Assembly (NCBI GenBank): GCA_017521425.1
Contig: JAFXCQ010000030.1
Coordinates: 100,759-164,758, forward strand
Source of the DNA: Clostridia bacterium
GTDB lineage: Bacteria; Bacillota; Clostridia; Oscillospirales; Acutalibacteraceae
Length of the DNA stretch: 64,000 bases
Direction: 5' to 3'
A program made the translations under genes and the position numbers. Under the pieces are notes generated by a model. The model did not search any database and was not told where the DNA came from. It saw only the letters and a list, made by a program, of their open reading frames with translations. Position 1 is the stretch's first letter, and each line of letters opens with the position of its first letter. This document shows positions 44,223-53,612 of the stretch, piece by piece.

Positions 44223-45184
44223 TGTACGATTTAAATTTATCAGTTCCTAATATTTCTACAACAAAATACTCGGATGATGAAAAATTTTACTTGCTTAAGA
44301 ATTACCTTTATGAATTAAACGAAACGCTTTCTTATGCCTTAAGTAATGTTGATGTATCTAATTTTTCTCCTAATTTTAAAAGTGAAATAAATAATATCAA
44401 AACAGATGCAATTGAAATACAAAATGTTAAACAGGACGCACTTGAGAAATTTATAGATTTAAAAAATAAAATTATCATTACTGCAAATGAAATATTAGAA
44501 AACTGCACGACAGAAATCAAAAAAACGGAAAGCGAAATAATGCTCAATGCAGAAAACAATTTTCTTGCTAAATCAGAATTTGGTGAATATAAAAATGAAA
44601 CAAGCTCATCAATTAAAGAAAATAGTGACGCTATAAAATTAAATACAAATAATATCGAGTCAACAAATACTGCTTTTGATAATTATAAAGTACAGAATAA
44701 TGCGGATATCTCGCTTCAGGCAGCTGCAATTATATCGCAGGTTGAGAATTTATTTACTAAAAAAACAGAATTTCAGGATTTTAGTGAAGCTGTTTCATCA
44801 CAAATAACACAGACCTCTCAGAATATAACTGAAATTTTCTCAGAAAAGATTTCAAATGTAGATGTTAATATACTTGATTTAGAAAACAATGTTTCAGAAC
44901 TTGTGTATTCTCTTGATGCATATATAAAACGAGGCGAGCTTGAAAGCGGTGTTTATGGAATTGAAATAGGTAGAAACGACAGTAATATCAAGGCACGATT
45001 CACAAATGATAAGCTTTCATTTATGCAAGGTGAAAATGAAGTAGCATACGTTTCAAAAAACAACCTTTATATAACAAGGGCGGAAATAACCGACTATTTG
45101 AAAATCGGTAGTTCGGTTGAAGGTTTCTTTGTTTTTGATGTTAGTGAACACGGACTGGAGGTGAAATGGTCTTATGGCAGTTAA
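44222..45184 (+). CDS. Coiled-coil phage fibre-like protein
   Basis: The 320-residue protein is mostly coiled coil (about residues 30-240, many Asn, Glu, Lys and Ile heptads) with a short beta-rich C-terminal domain (from about 245). It has the look of a fibre shaft or baseplate connector. It overlaps the next gene by 11 bases. Confidence 0.65.
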   Translation: MYDLNLSVPNISTTKYSDDEKFYLLKNYLYELNETLSYALSNVDVSNFSPNFKSEINNIKTDAIEIQNVKQDALEKFIDLKNKIIITANEILENCTTEIKKTESEIMLNAENNFLAKSEFGEYKNETSSSIKENSDAIKLNTNNIESTNTAFDNYKVQNNADISLQAAAIISQVENLFTKKTEFQDFSEAVSSQITQTSQNITEIFSEKISNVDVNILDLENNVSELVYSLDAYIKRGELESGVYGIEIGRNDSNIKARFTNDKLSFMQGENEVAYVSKNNLYITRAEITDYLKIGSSVEGFFVFDVSEHGLEVKWSYGS

Positions 45185-46925
45185 ATTTTTTGGTACTTGT
45201 AGTGGTAGCTCAGGTAGTAAATATGATATCTGGGCAGAAGTAAATGAAAATTCACATAGTATAAAAAACAACACAAGTAATCTTACTGTAAAATTAAAAT
45301 TGAAACGAAATGACGGCTACGCAAGTTCTGCTTTTAATCTAAATAAATCCGAGAATTTTGCTAAAATTACGATAGACGGTAGAACGAAAGTGAGTGGAAA
45401 TTTAGAGATAGATACGCGAAACAGCGCGGTTGTGACACTATGTAGCTGGACTGGCGATATTTTACATGATTCGTCAGGTAAATTAACCGTTACAGTTGGT
45501 GCAACATTTACTATGGGCCTCACATCACTTACAGGCGGCTCTGTTTCAGGTAAGTTTAATTGTGTTACAATTCCAAGAGTTACACCATTTTCTTTGAATA
45601 AATCAAGTGTTAATTGCGGCGATTCACTTTCCCTCTCTCTGTCACCATATTCATCAGAGTTCAGTCATAAGGTTGTTTACAGCATAAACAAAGTTAATCA
45701 AACTATAAGTATTGCTAAAGGAACTACACAGGTTGATTTAACGGTGCCTAAAGAGTGGGCTAATCAATTGTTGAACTCTAATCAGGGAGTTATTAATTTT
45801 GAATTGAAGACATATAGTGGTTCTGAATTGATTGGTTCAACAAGTAAAAATATTAAAATTTTAATACCCGCAACTGATGATTTTTTACCAGACTATACGT
45901 ATTATATTAAGAAAAACAAAAATGGTGTAGTCCCAGGTATATGGGATGCATTGGTTCAGAATATATCAACAATTGAAATCACCATTAATTCTTTTCAAGG
46001 AAAATTCGGTGCAACCTGTTCAACAAATTGTATTATGTTAGATAATGTAAAAAAATATACTGAGAGTGCAGTGTTTGAATTAACTAAACCAGGTAAACTT
46101 AAACTTAAAATACGAGTGACAGATTCAAGAGGGTTGTACAGAGAAAAAGAGACTTTAATTAATGTTGACGAATATTCATTACCTGGTTTAATTTGTAATA
46201 ATATTTTTCGGTGTGATTCTGATGGTAAACCAAATGATAATGGAACAAATATTTTAATTGATTTTACAAAAAAATATAGTTCTATTCGTGGTTTGAATGC
46301 GGCTTATGTAAAGGTTAAATATAGAAAGAATAGCGAAACAGGGTATTCCTCGTTGATTCAGCTGGGTTCAACTCCATTTATTTTGAGTGGTAATTTTGAG
46401 CGAGAGTCTTCTTATGATTTAGTTTTTGAGATAACTGATATGCTAACTAAAACCCCTGTTGAAACTACAAGAACATTACCGAGTGGAGAAATTCCTTTTA
46501 ATATAAAAAAAGGTGGTAAAGGTGCAGCATTCGGGTGTTACGCAGAAACTGATAATGAGTTGACAGTCGGCTATAATCTGAATATAAAAGGCAACATAAA
46601 AAGTGTTGACTTGTCAACCTCCTGTATACCAGAAAATAATGTTAATGTCGATTATATATCATTGAAAAAATATGATTGTCTTGATTTAACTTTTTTTAAA
46701 TGTCACGTAACAACAAAAGAAGCAATTCCTGCTAATAACTGGATTAAAATTTTGACACTTCCAATCGGTGGTTCTTTTGAGTATACACCCATTAACATTA
46801 TAAGTTTTAAAATGGCAAGAGATAAAAATTTGATGGGGGCAATAAACCAATCGGGTGAAATTTTTATTTCAAGTGATGTAATGTTCGATAAAAACGAAAG
46901 TATATATATTACAAGTTGTTTATAA
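45174..46925 (+). CDS. DUF859-like phage minor structural (fibre) protein
   Basis: The 583-residue beta-rich protein starts with a carbohydrate-binding-like sandwich and includes NIKKGGKGAAFGCYAETDNELTVGYNLNIKG, a segment typical of DUF859 phage structural proteins. It has no membrane segment. It should sit at the tail tip or fibre and contact the host surface. Confidence 0.72.
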   Translation: MAVKFFGTCSGSSGSKYDIWAEVNENSHSIKNNTSNLTVKLKLKRNDGYASSAFNLNKSENFAKITIDGRTKVSGNLEIDTRNSAVVTLCSWTGDILHDSSGKLTVTVGATFTMGLTSLTGGSVSGKFNCVTIPRVTPFSLNKSSVNCGDSLSLSLSPYSSEFSHKVVYSINKVNQTISIAKGTTQVDLTVPKEWANQLLNSNQGVINFELKTYSGSELIGSTSKNIKILIPATDDFLPDYTYYIKKNKNGVVPGIWDALVQNISTIEITINSFQGKFGATCSTNCIMLDNVKKYTESAVFELTKPGKLKLKIRVTDSRGLYREKETLINVDEYSLPGLICNNIFRCDSDGKPNDNGTNILIDFTKKYSSIRGLNAAYVKVKYRKNSETGYSSLIQLGSTPFILSGNFERESSYDLVFEITDMLTKTPVETTRTLPSGEIPFNIKKGGKGAAFGCYAETDNELTVGYNLNIKGNIKSVDLSTSCIPENNVNVDYISLKKYDCLDLTFFKCHVTTKEAIPANNWIKILTLPIGGSFEYTPINIISFKMARDKNLMGAINQSGEIFISSDVMFDKNESIYITSCL

Positions 46926-46940
46926 TGAAAGGAGCATTAA

Positions 46941-48158
46941 ATGGCAAAAAGAACAATCTCTTATGGTTCAAGTGGTGAAGATGTAAGAAGGCTACAACAA
47001 GCTTTGAATAGTGTGGGGTTTAATCTTGATGTTGATGGTAAATTTGGTGCAAAAACACAAAGTGCTGTAAGAAGTTATCAGCAAAAGAATGGACTTGCTG
47101 TTGACGGCATTGTTGGTGTGAATACCTGGAATAGTCTTTCTAAAGTCTCACAAAACACCGCTAAATCAACAAATACAAACAAAACTGAATCTTCAAAAAT
47201 AAAAGCACCTACAACAAAAAAACGACCTGAATACCAAAAAAGCGATACTGTTATTTCAGCGGAAAACAAATTGAAGGATTGGGAAAACAATAAGCCAGAT
47301 GAATATAAAAGCAAATATTCTGAAGAGATTGAAAGTGTTTTAAACAGTATTCTCAATCGTGAAAAATTTCAATTTAATATGAATGCAGACCCTTTGTATA
47401 ATCAGTACAAAGAACAGTACATAAATAACGGAAAAAAAGCAATGATGGATACTGTTGCTAATGCGACTGCTTTAACAGGAGGGTATTCCAATTCATATGC
47501 AGTAACCGCAGGTAACGAAGCTTATAATGAACAATTAAATAAATTGAATAGTATTGCTCTTGAGTTATATGACCGTGCTTACGAAAAGTATAAGGATGGT
47601 GGTAATAATATGGTCGATAAAATCAGACTATTGCGTGATTCAGATAATGACGACTATAGTAAATACCGCGATTCCTTGAGCGATTATTATAAAGATGGTG
47701 ATTATTTATTAAGCAAGCTCACATCATTGTCAGAAAGTGATTATAAAGCATTTTTAGAACTTGTTAATGCGTATGAAAGTGATAGAGATTACGAGTATAA
47801 AAAGTATCTTGAAGCACTTGAACAACAGAATTTTTATGATAAATTGAAGTTCGATGAAGAAAAATTTAATGAGGAAATGGCGTTTAAAAAGGCTGAAGCA
47901 GAACGTGACCAGCGAAATGCTGACAGAAGCTATGCGTTATCCGCATCTAAAAGTAGTTCATCCTCAAATAAAAAGAGCGAAAACAATTATGTTAAAACTA
48001 CTATGTTACCAAAGAGTTATGAGCATTTTGTCAATATGACAGGTTATTCAGGCATTATGACTGAAAAGGAATTCAAAACAAGCAAAAAGTATAAAGAAGA
48101 GTATGGTAATTACCAGAATTATCTTTTGGAAATGTACTATAAATATGGTATGAAATAG
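46941..48158 (+). CDS. Virion protein with N-terminal peptidoglycan-binding domain and coiled coil
   Basis: The 405-residue protein begins with a PG_binding_1 domain (about 8-65, GEDVRRLQQALNSVGFNLDVDGKFG), then a Ser/Thr/Lys linker, a helical body (about 130-300) with an Ala/Thr/Gly-rich stretch near 165-195 (MMDTVANATALTGGYSNSYA), and a charged coiled coil. The helical stretch with an Ala/Thr/Gly run could interact with membrane during ejection. No lytic enzyme motif is visible. Confidence 0.72.
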   Translation: MAKRTISYGSSGEDVRRLQQALNSVGFNLDVDGKFGAKTQSAVRSYQQKNGLAVDGIVGVNTWNSLSKVSQNTAKSTNTNKTESSKIKAPTTKKRPEYQKSDTVISAENKLKDWENNKPDEYKSKYSEEIESVLNSILNREKFQFNMNADPLYNQYKEQYINNGKKAMMDTVANATALTGGYSNSYAVTAGNEAYNEQLNKLNSIALELYDRAYEKYKDGGNNMVDKIRLLRDSDNDDYSKYRDSLSDYYKDGDYLLSKLTSLSESDYKAFLELVNAYESDRDYEYKKYLEALEQQNFYDKLKFDEEKFNEEMAFKKAEAERDQRNADRSYALSASKSSSSSNKKSENNYVKTTMLPKSYEHFVNMTGYSGIMTEKEFKTSKKYKEEYGNYQNYLLEMYYKYGMK

Positions 48159-48169
48159 AAAGGGTTTAA

Positions 48170-48427
48170 ATGGCAATAGAAGTGATTGTAAGTCTTGTAA
48201 GCGGCTGTGTTGCTATTTTATGCTGCCTTATTTCAAGCTTTATAGCGAGTAGCAAGGCTATTGCTTATATTGAAAAGACACAGGCAATAACTGATACAAA
48301 GCTTGAAGAACTAACGCGTGAAGTAAGACGACACAACAACTTTGCAGAGCGAATGCCTGTTGTTGAAGAGCAGGTGAAAATAATAAATCATAGATTAAAC
48401 AATTTAGAAAAAAAGAGCGGAGGGTGA
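48170..48427 (+). CDS. XhlA-like holin-associated protein
   Basis: The 85-residue protein has one N-terminal membrane helix (about 5-27) followed by a heptad-rich helix, in the manner of XhlA-type proteins next to holins. It overlaps the following holin gene by 4 bases if the GTG start is used. Confidence 0.7.
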   Translation: MAIEVIVSLVSGCVAILCCLISSFIASSKAIAYIEKTQAITDTKLEELTREVRRHNNFAERMPVVEEQVKIINHRLNNLEKKSGG

Positions 48428-48699
48428 TTTGTATTAAAATAAATTGGAAAGTGAGATTGAAAAATAAAACATTTTTAGTGAGTATGGGTGCTTTAGTTAT
48501 TTCTTTTTTTTATGAAGTGCTTTCAATGCTACAGATAGTACCCGCAATATCTGAAAATGAAGTTTTACAGCTCCTTTATATAGTTATTAATATCTTAGGT
48601 GTTATGGGTGTAATTGTTGACCCAACAACTAAAGGTATTAGTGACAGCGAAAGAGCGCTTGCATATTATAATAACGAAGCAGGTGATAATAATGGCTAA
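48424..48699 (+). CDS. phi-LC3-type holin
   Basis: The product (up to 91 residues) has INWKVRLKNKTF, then two membrane helices around a short loop and a late VDPTTKGISDSERALAY, the signature of phi-LC3 holins. It makes the hole that lets the amidase reach the wall. The first in-frame start is GTG 48424, but the GGAGG site abuts it; an ATT at 48433 lies 9 bases after that site and would give the family-typical N-terminus. Confidence 0.85.
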   Translation: MICIKINWKVRLKNKTFLVSMGALVISFFYEVLSMLQIVPAISENEVLQLLYIVINILGVMGVIVDPTTKGISDSERALAYYNNEAGDNNG

Positions 48700-49366
48700 G
48701 AAAATATATATTTCTCCAAGTAATCAGGAAGCAAATCTTTATGCAACAGGTGGTACAAATGAGAAAGAGCAGTGCTACAAAATTGCAAGAGCTTGTTATA
48801 ATTTTTTGAAAGAGCAAGGCTTTTCAGTTAAATGCACTTATAACGAGAATATGTATGAAAGGGTAAGGGAGAGCAACTTGTTTAATGCAGATATACACCT
48901 TGCTATTCATACTAATGCTACAGTAAAGCATAATGTAACTGGTGGTACACAGATACTTTTATATTCTCTGACAGGCGAAAGAAAAAAAGTTGGTCAAGCA
49001 GTTTTAGACAGATTAGGTCCGGTTACACCAGGTAGCTCAGCAGAACGCCTTATAGAAAAACCTTCGTTTTATGAAATAAACTCTGCAACAGGAATAACAA
49101 TTTATTGTGAGTGTGAATTCCATGATACAAAAGAAGGTTCTGATTTTATTATAAATAATACGAAAAAAATCGGTGAACTAATTGCAAAAGGAATTTGTGA
49201 TTATTATGGAATAAAAATAACTGAAAATAAAAACGAAATAATAGAAAATAATATTTTATATATTATTCAAGCAGGTGCTTTTAAAAATAAAAATAATGCG
49301 GAAAAACAATTAGAAAAAATAAAAAAAGCAGGTTTTGATGCAGTAATAGTAAAAAAAGAAAATTAA
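48692..49366 (+). CDS. N-acetylmuramoyl-L-alanine amidase with C-terminal SPOR domain (endolysin)
   Basis: The 224-residue protein has an Amidase_3 domain (about 1-180; NEKEQCYKIA, DIHLAIHTNA with a zinc His, and CECEFHDTKEG with the catalytic Glu) and a SPOR repeat (about 188-224, YIIQAGAFKNKNNAEKQ) that binds denuded glycan. The usual first zinc ligand region reads ISPSNQEANLY, a variant of the clade. ATG 48692 is chosen with AGGTG upstream, overlapping the holin stop by 8 bases. Confidence 0.88.
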   Translation: MAKKIYISPSNQEANLYATGGTNEKEQCYKIARACYNFLKEQGFSVKCTYNENMYERVRESNLFNADIHLAIHTNATVKHNVTGGTQILLYSLTGERKKVGQAVLDRLGPVTPGSSAERLIEKPSFYEINSATGITIYCECEFHDTKEGSDFIINNTKKIGELIAKGICDYYGIKITENKNEIIENNILYIIQAGAFKNKNNAEKQLEKIKKAGFDAVIVKKEN

Positions 49367-49380
49367 TAAAAAACCCAAAA

Positions 49381-49406
49381 AGGTGTGTGTCAATTGACAC
49401 ACACCT
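49381..49406 (+). terminator. Palindromic terminator of the phage late operon
   Basis: A 26-base perfect palindrome beginning AGGTGTGTGT is preceded by an A-run and followed by GAAGTTTTT, 14 bases after the amidase stop. Confidence 0.85.
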
Positions 49407-50479
49407 GAAGTTTTTAGTTGGTTGATTTAAGTTTAAAATATATAATTAAAATATTTTTTGTTATTTTATATGATTTTTGAGTTTTGCAATGAAGATGGTG
49501 GAAAACGTAAGTGTATCAAGGGTTTTAGAGCGCTGTAGAGGTTGATAACACTTTTTTGAAAAAATAAGAATAATTATTTAAAAAATGTAAAAATACAAGA
49601 AACACATAACGTGTTCTAAGTGGTATATACTATCCAATCTGAATTCTGCAACAGGTGATTTTTAATTTGTTTTAATAATAACAATTTTTTTGAATAGGTG
49701 TTTTATTATTTGTTTTAGAAATATATTTAAGTGTTTTTAAATCAATATTTTTTGTTTGGGTAATACTGATAAAAAATCTATTCCGAGAATTTAATAGCAT
49801 TTTATTTTTGCTAAAATAAAAAAATCTCGAAGTGAATTTTTTGAGTGTAAATCAATAAAATAACAAAAAACAAATTGTGAAAAAACAAGCGGGAAAATTT
49901 AATTAAAAAACAACTGTGAAAAATAATTTTGAGAAAATTTTGGAAAATAAAAATCAAACTAAAAAAATGAATTTGATTTTGAAAAAACAAAAATTAAAAA
50001 CCAAAAAAATTCGGGTGTTGTTTCGTTTTTTGAACTGCGGTAAGAATGGAATTTAAAATGTAAAAAATATTGAGAAAATATGTTGTGCTGTTTTGATTTG
50101 TGTCAGCAATTCTTATGTCCTGAATTGTATTTTTTATATTTATTTTATTTTTTTACGATTTTTTAGATTTTGTGCCCAATAGCCTTAAAACCCTTGTATA
50201 TCAATAGATTTAAGCGTTTCTTATGTTTTTTAAACAAAATATGAAAAAATAGAAAAATTAATTTATATATGGTTATCTGATGCACATAATCCTTTTTATT
50301 GTTGAATATATTTTTATTCACTTTTGAGTTAAAAATCTAAATTGTGTTCTGCGTGTTTTTTTCGTGTTTTATTTTTTTGTGTTTATTATTTTGTTTTTAT
50401 AATAATTTATCTTTTTTTGTATTTTCATTTTTTTATTTTATCTTTTTTATTATTTTGCTTTTGTTTTTTATATAAAAAT
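49407..50479. other. Extremely A/T-rich non-coding stretch at the right edge of the phage island
   Basis: No plausible gene is seen on either strand. The stretch is mostly A and T homopolymer-like runs, poorer in G and C than the rest of the window. It separates the phage late operon from purC and could hold an attachment site or a decayed phage end; I see no integrase or clear direct repeat. Confidence 0.6.
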
Positions 50480-50514
50480 AAAAGCGGATTAAATTTTAAA
50501 TTTAATCCGCTTTT
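50480..50514 (-). terminator. purC terminator
   Basis: A near-perfect palindrome beginning AAAAGCGGATTAAA follows the purC stop on the minus strand by 17 bases and is flanked by A/T runs. Confidence 0.88.
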
Positions 50515-50531
50515 AAAATAAATATTATTTT

Positions 50532-51215
50532 TTATCTGTTGAGAATTAATTTTGTGAGTTCTACTGGTTCAACAATTTTACCATCTTTGTAAACTCTCAT
50601 ATTACCAGAAGCGATTTCGTCAATGAGAATAACTTCGCCATTGTTGTAACCGAATTCAAATTTAATATCCCAAAGGTCAAGACCGATTGATTTAAGGTCA
50701 TCAGCAACAACTTTAGTAATTTTAAGTGTTTGTTCTTTCATAGATTTGAACATATCTTCTGACATAACACCGAGAGCTGCAAGACCTTCGCTTGTTACGA
50801 GTGGATCGCCCTTTTCGTCGTTTTTGAAAGTACATTCAACATAACCGCCAGGAAGAACTGTGCCATCAGCCATATATTCACCATATCTACGGATAAAGCT
50901 ACCTGTTGCAACAAGACGGCAAATAACTTCAAGACCGTGACCAAATACAGTTGCAGGTAAAACTTCCATTGTAGCGTTTTCAACATCAGCGCTTACATAG
51001 TGTGTTTTAACACCAGCTTCTTTGAGCATTTCAAAATAATAAACTGAAGTCTGTAAATTTGCTTTACCAATACCTTCAATTGTAAGACCAACGCTATTTT
51101 CACCTGGGTCAAAAACACCGTCTTTACCAGTGCAATCATCCTTGAACTTTAACATAACGTTGCCGTTATCAAGTTCAAATACGTCTTTTGTTTTGCCTTC
51201 ATAGAGTTTTTTCAT
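50532..51215 (-). CDS. purC: Phosphoribosylaminoimidazole-succinocarboxamide synthase
   Basis: The 227-residue protein has the full SAICAR synthase pattern: [12 protein letters not shown] at the N-terminus, the GATGS-like [13 protein letters not shown] loop (about 94-107), and the late [27 protein letters not shown]. It joins CAIR and aspartate with ATP in purine synthesis. It stands alone here; no other pur gene adjoins. The 271-base gap upstream holds no purine-riboswitch signature that I can find. Confidence 0.95.
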   Translation of the reverse strand: MKKLYEGKTKDVFELDNGNVMLKFKDDCTGKDGVFDPGENSVGLTIEGIGKANLQTSVYYFEMLKEAGVKTHYVSADVENATMEVLPATVFGHGLEVICRLVATGSFIRRYGEYMADGTVLPGGYVECTFKNDEKGDPLVTSEGLAALGVMSEDMFKSMKEQTLKITKVVADDLKSIGLDLWDIKFEFGYNNGEVILIDEIASGNMRVYKDGKIVEPVELTKLILNR

Positions 51216-51486
51216 GAGTTATCTCTCCTTGTTTTGAAAATCAAGTTTAAAACTTACATATAGAATTTTAAAACTGTTTTAGTTGATTGTCAAGTGAATA
51301 TAAAAATTTTTTTGTTTACTATTTAATGTTTTAAGTATTTGTTATAAAACAGTATAAAAGAAAAAGCTTTTTTGTCTAAATATACAATTGTAGAGCATAC
51401 TTTTTGTGGAGTTTTAAATTGACTCAATGTTGAAAAATATGTGTTATAATGTTAGAATAGATTTAAATTTAATAGGAGGCGTTTTA

Positions 51487-52590
51487 ATGGCAATATTAAA
51501 ACTAATTTTAGCATTTTTTGTATGCTTCGGACAAATTATAAGCCCGTTGTTCATTCAGCTCACAAAAGGCGAGGAACAATTTTTTGAGGAATGGTCAAGG
51601 GAAAGTAAATTCACACAAGAAAGCTACATAGAAGTAGAGAAAACACCTGGTAAAGATTTTGTTATTCTCAATCTTACCGATATTCAGTTAGGTGAAGAAA
51701 ATGTATTTGCTAAAGAAGGCGAATATACGAAAGAGCTTATCACTAAGCTTGTGAATGAAAATAAACCAGACCTTATTACTCTCAGTGGTGATAATGCTTG
51801 GGGTTATATATCATACATCGAAATAATTGAGTTTATTGATTCATTCGGTATTCCGTGGGCACCGGTTATGGGTAACCACGATGGTGAAGGCACAGGTACA
51901 GAGTTCTGGGCTGCTTACACACTTTCCAATGCAGAAAATTGTCTTTTTAAGTTTGGTCCGAAAGATATGGGTTATGGTAACTACATAATTAACATTACTG
52001 AAAATGATAAAATTATTCATACATTATTTATGATGGATACACACAGCAGTGGTAATTTTGAGGTTGATGGTCAAACTGTTGATGGTTACGACCACCTTTG
52101 GGATAATCAGTTAGATTGGTACGAATGGGGTGTAAATGGAATTAAAGCTCTTAACAATGGCAAAGTTGTTGAAAGCACAGTATTTTTCCATATTCCTGTT
52201 CGTGAATACATCGATGCATGGAATGCAGTAAGTATAAATAAGACAAAAGAAAAAGAATTCGGTGAAGGTGATACACAAAATGAATCCTTCTTATATGGTG
52301 ATATTGTTGAAGAATGGTGTCCATCACCTGTTAACAATGGTTTCTTTAAACTCTGTAAAGATTTAGACAGCACAAAAACTATTATTTGTGGTCACGACCA
52401 CAAAAATGACTCAGCTGTAATGTATGAAGGCATTTGTCTTGCTTATGCATTAAAATCAGGTTTTGGTAGTTACTGGATACCTGAAATGATGGGTGGTACA
52501 ACTATTACTATTGACGATGAAGGTAATGCAACATTAGAAAATCATTATTATGATTTACAAGAAAACAACTGGGATATTGTAGATAGGTAA
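51487..52590 (+). CDS. Secreted calcineurin-like metallophosphoesterase
   Basis: The 367-residue protein has an N-terminal signal (about 1-22) and the metal-site motifs LTDIQLG, LSGDNAW, MGNHDG and CGHDHKND in order, typical of calcineurin-like phosphoesterases. ATG 51487 is chosen after AGGAGG at 7 bases; the frame is open 20 codons upstream without support. It acts outside the cell or at the membrane on an unknown phosphoester. A strong terminator follows. Confidence 0.9.
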   Translation: MAILKLILAFFVCFGQIISPLFIQLTKGEEQFFEEWSRESKFTQESYIEVEKTPGKDFVILNLTDIQLGEENVFAKEGEYTKELITKLVNENKPDLITLSGDNAWGYISYIEIIEFIDSFGIPWAPVMGNHDGEGTGTEFWAAYTLSNAENCLFKFGPKDMGYGNYIINITENDKIIHTLFMMDTHSSGNFEVDGQTVDGYDHLWDNQLDWYEWGVNGIKALNNGKVVESTVFFHIPVREYIDAWNAVSINKTKEKEFGEGDTQNESFLYGDIVEEWCPSPVNNGFFKLCKDLDSTKTIICGHDHKNDSAVMYEGICLAYALKSGFGSYWIPEMMGGTTITIDDEGNATLENHYYDLQENNWDIVDR

Positions 52591-52600
52591 TTAAAAGTTA

Positions 52601-52634
52601 AAAAACTGCGAGAGATTCTTCTCTCGCAGTTTTT
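52601..52634 (+). terminator. Terminator of the metallophosphoesterase gene
   Basis: A 15-bp perfect stem starting AAAAACTGCGAGAGA, loop of four, ends in Ts 10 bases after the stop. Confidence 0.93.
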
Positions 52635-52722
52635 GTTTGTAGACGATAATTTAAATTCAAGTTATGAATTACTCATTTTAAAAATTTCTATTGTCTGTAT
52701 TCAGGAATTTACAATATATGGT

Positions 52723-53418
52723 TTATTTTATAAATTCACCAGGTGTCATCTGGAATTCATCCTTAAAGCACTTTATGAAGTAGCTTTCAGTGCTGAAGCC
52801 TGTGTTGAAGGCAACTTCAGAAAGGCTCATACCGCGTTTTAACATATCTTTTGCAGCAGCAAGTCTTTGTGATTTAATGTACTGTGGGATTGTTACACCA
52901 AAACTTTTTTTAAAGAGTAATGATAAATGGTCTTTTGAAATACCACATTCTGATGCTAAAATATCAAGTCTTAAATCTTCAAAGAGGCGAGTATTGATGA
53001 TTTTTAAAGCCTCTCTTACTGCTTTAGGGTGAGTGTTCTGTTGGATTTTATTTACGGTAGCAGTTAACTGAAGACTCTTTTTAAATAAGAATTGTAAAAT
53101 ATCACTTTCTTCTGTTAAACTGTCAATCTGCATAATTGCTTCATCGGTGAAACTGTAGCAAGCAGTTTCATCTGCGCCACCCATAATTGCATATCTCGTA
53201 GCAATAGCAATTGTATTGATTGCCCAGTATTTAAGCGGTTTTGTGTCATCTTTCGAGAGCTTGTTTGTAACAATCCCGCTTTTTAAGAGCATTTTAATCA
53301 TAGTGTTTACACCATCAACATCGCCACGGCTGACACTTGAAAAGAATGCAGTTTCAATTTCGTATGTAGTAGCATTTTCTGTACTGGTAAGTTTTGTTAC
53401 AGGTAAAGTGTTATTCAT
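52723..53418 (-). CDS. AraC-family transcriptional regulator
   Basis: The 231-residue protein has the two-helix-turn-helix AraC domain at the C-terminus (about 130-231; LASECGISKDHLSLLFKKSFG and LSEVAFNTGFSTESYFIKCFKDEF). The helical N-terminal half carries no sensor motif that I know. ATG 53418 is preceded by AAGGAG at 8 bases; GTG 53427 is rejected. Its neighbours do not reveal a target. Confidence 0.92.
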   Translation of the reverse strand: MNNTLPVTKLTSTENATTYEIETAFFSSVSRGDVDGVNTMIKMLLKSGIVTNKLSKDDTKPLKYWAINTIAIATRYAIMGGADETACYSFTDEAIMQIDSLTEESDILQFLFKKSLQLTATVNKIQQNTHPKAVREALKIINTRLFEDLRLDILASECGISKDHLSLLFKKSFGVTIPQYIKSQRLAAAKDMLKRGMSLSEVAFNTGFSTESYFIKCFKDEFQMTPGEFIK

Positions 53419-53557
53419 AAAATCCACTCCTTAATTTAAATTACTGTTATTATATCATTAAAATTCAGATAAAACAAGTGTTTTTGCTAAAAAAGACGGG
53501 AATTTATTATAGATTGTTGTTCGTTAGTGTTTTTTCTACCAGTCAATTCTACAGGGT

Positions 53558-53586
53558 TGTACAGGTTTAAATAGTATGTTATAATA
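53558..53586 (+). promoter_or_regulatory. Promoter of the APH-like kinase gene
   Basis: TTGTAC, 17 bases, TATAAT at 53581-53586, 27 bases before the GTG start. Confidence 0.75.
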
Positions 53587-53612
53587 AACAATATGTAAAA
53601 GGGTGTGATTTT

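Noticed and set aside
33928..50531. Attachment-site direct repeats flanking the phage island
   Set aside because: I compared both edges by eye and saw no convincing shared repeat; the two ACTCAGTTAA terminators are both on the left side and do not bracket the island.
51216..51486. Purine riboswitch upstream of purC
   Set aside because: I found no P1-P2-P3 purine aptamer pattern on the minus strand in this gap.
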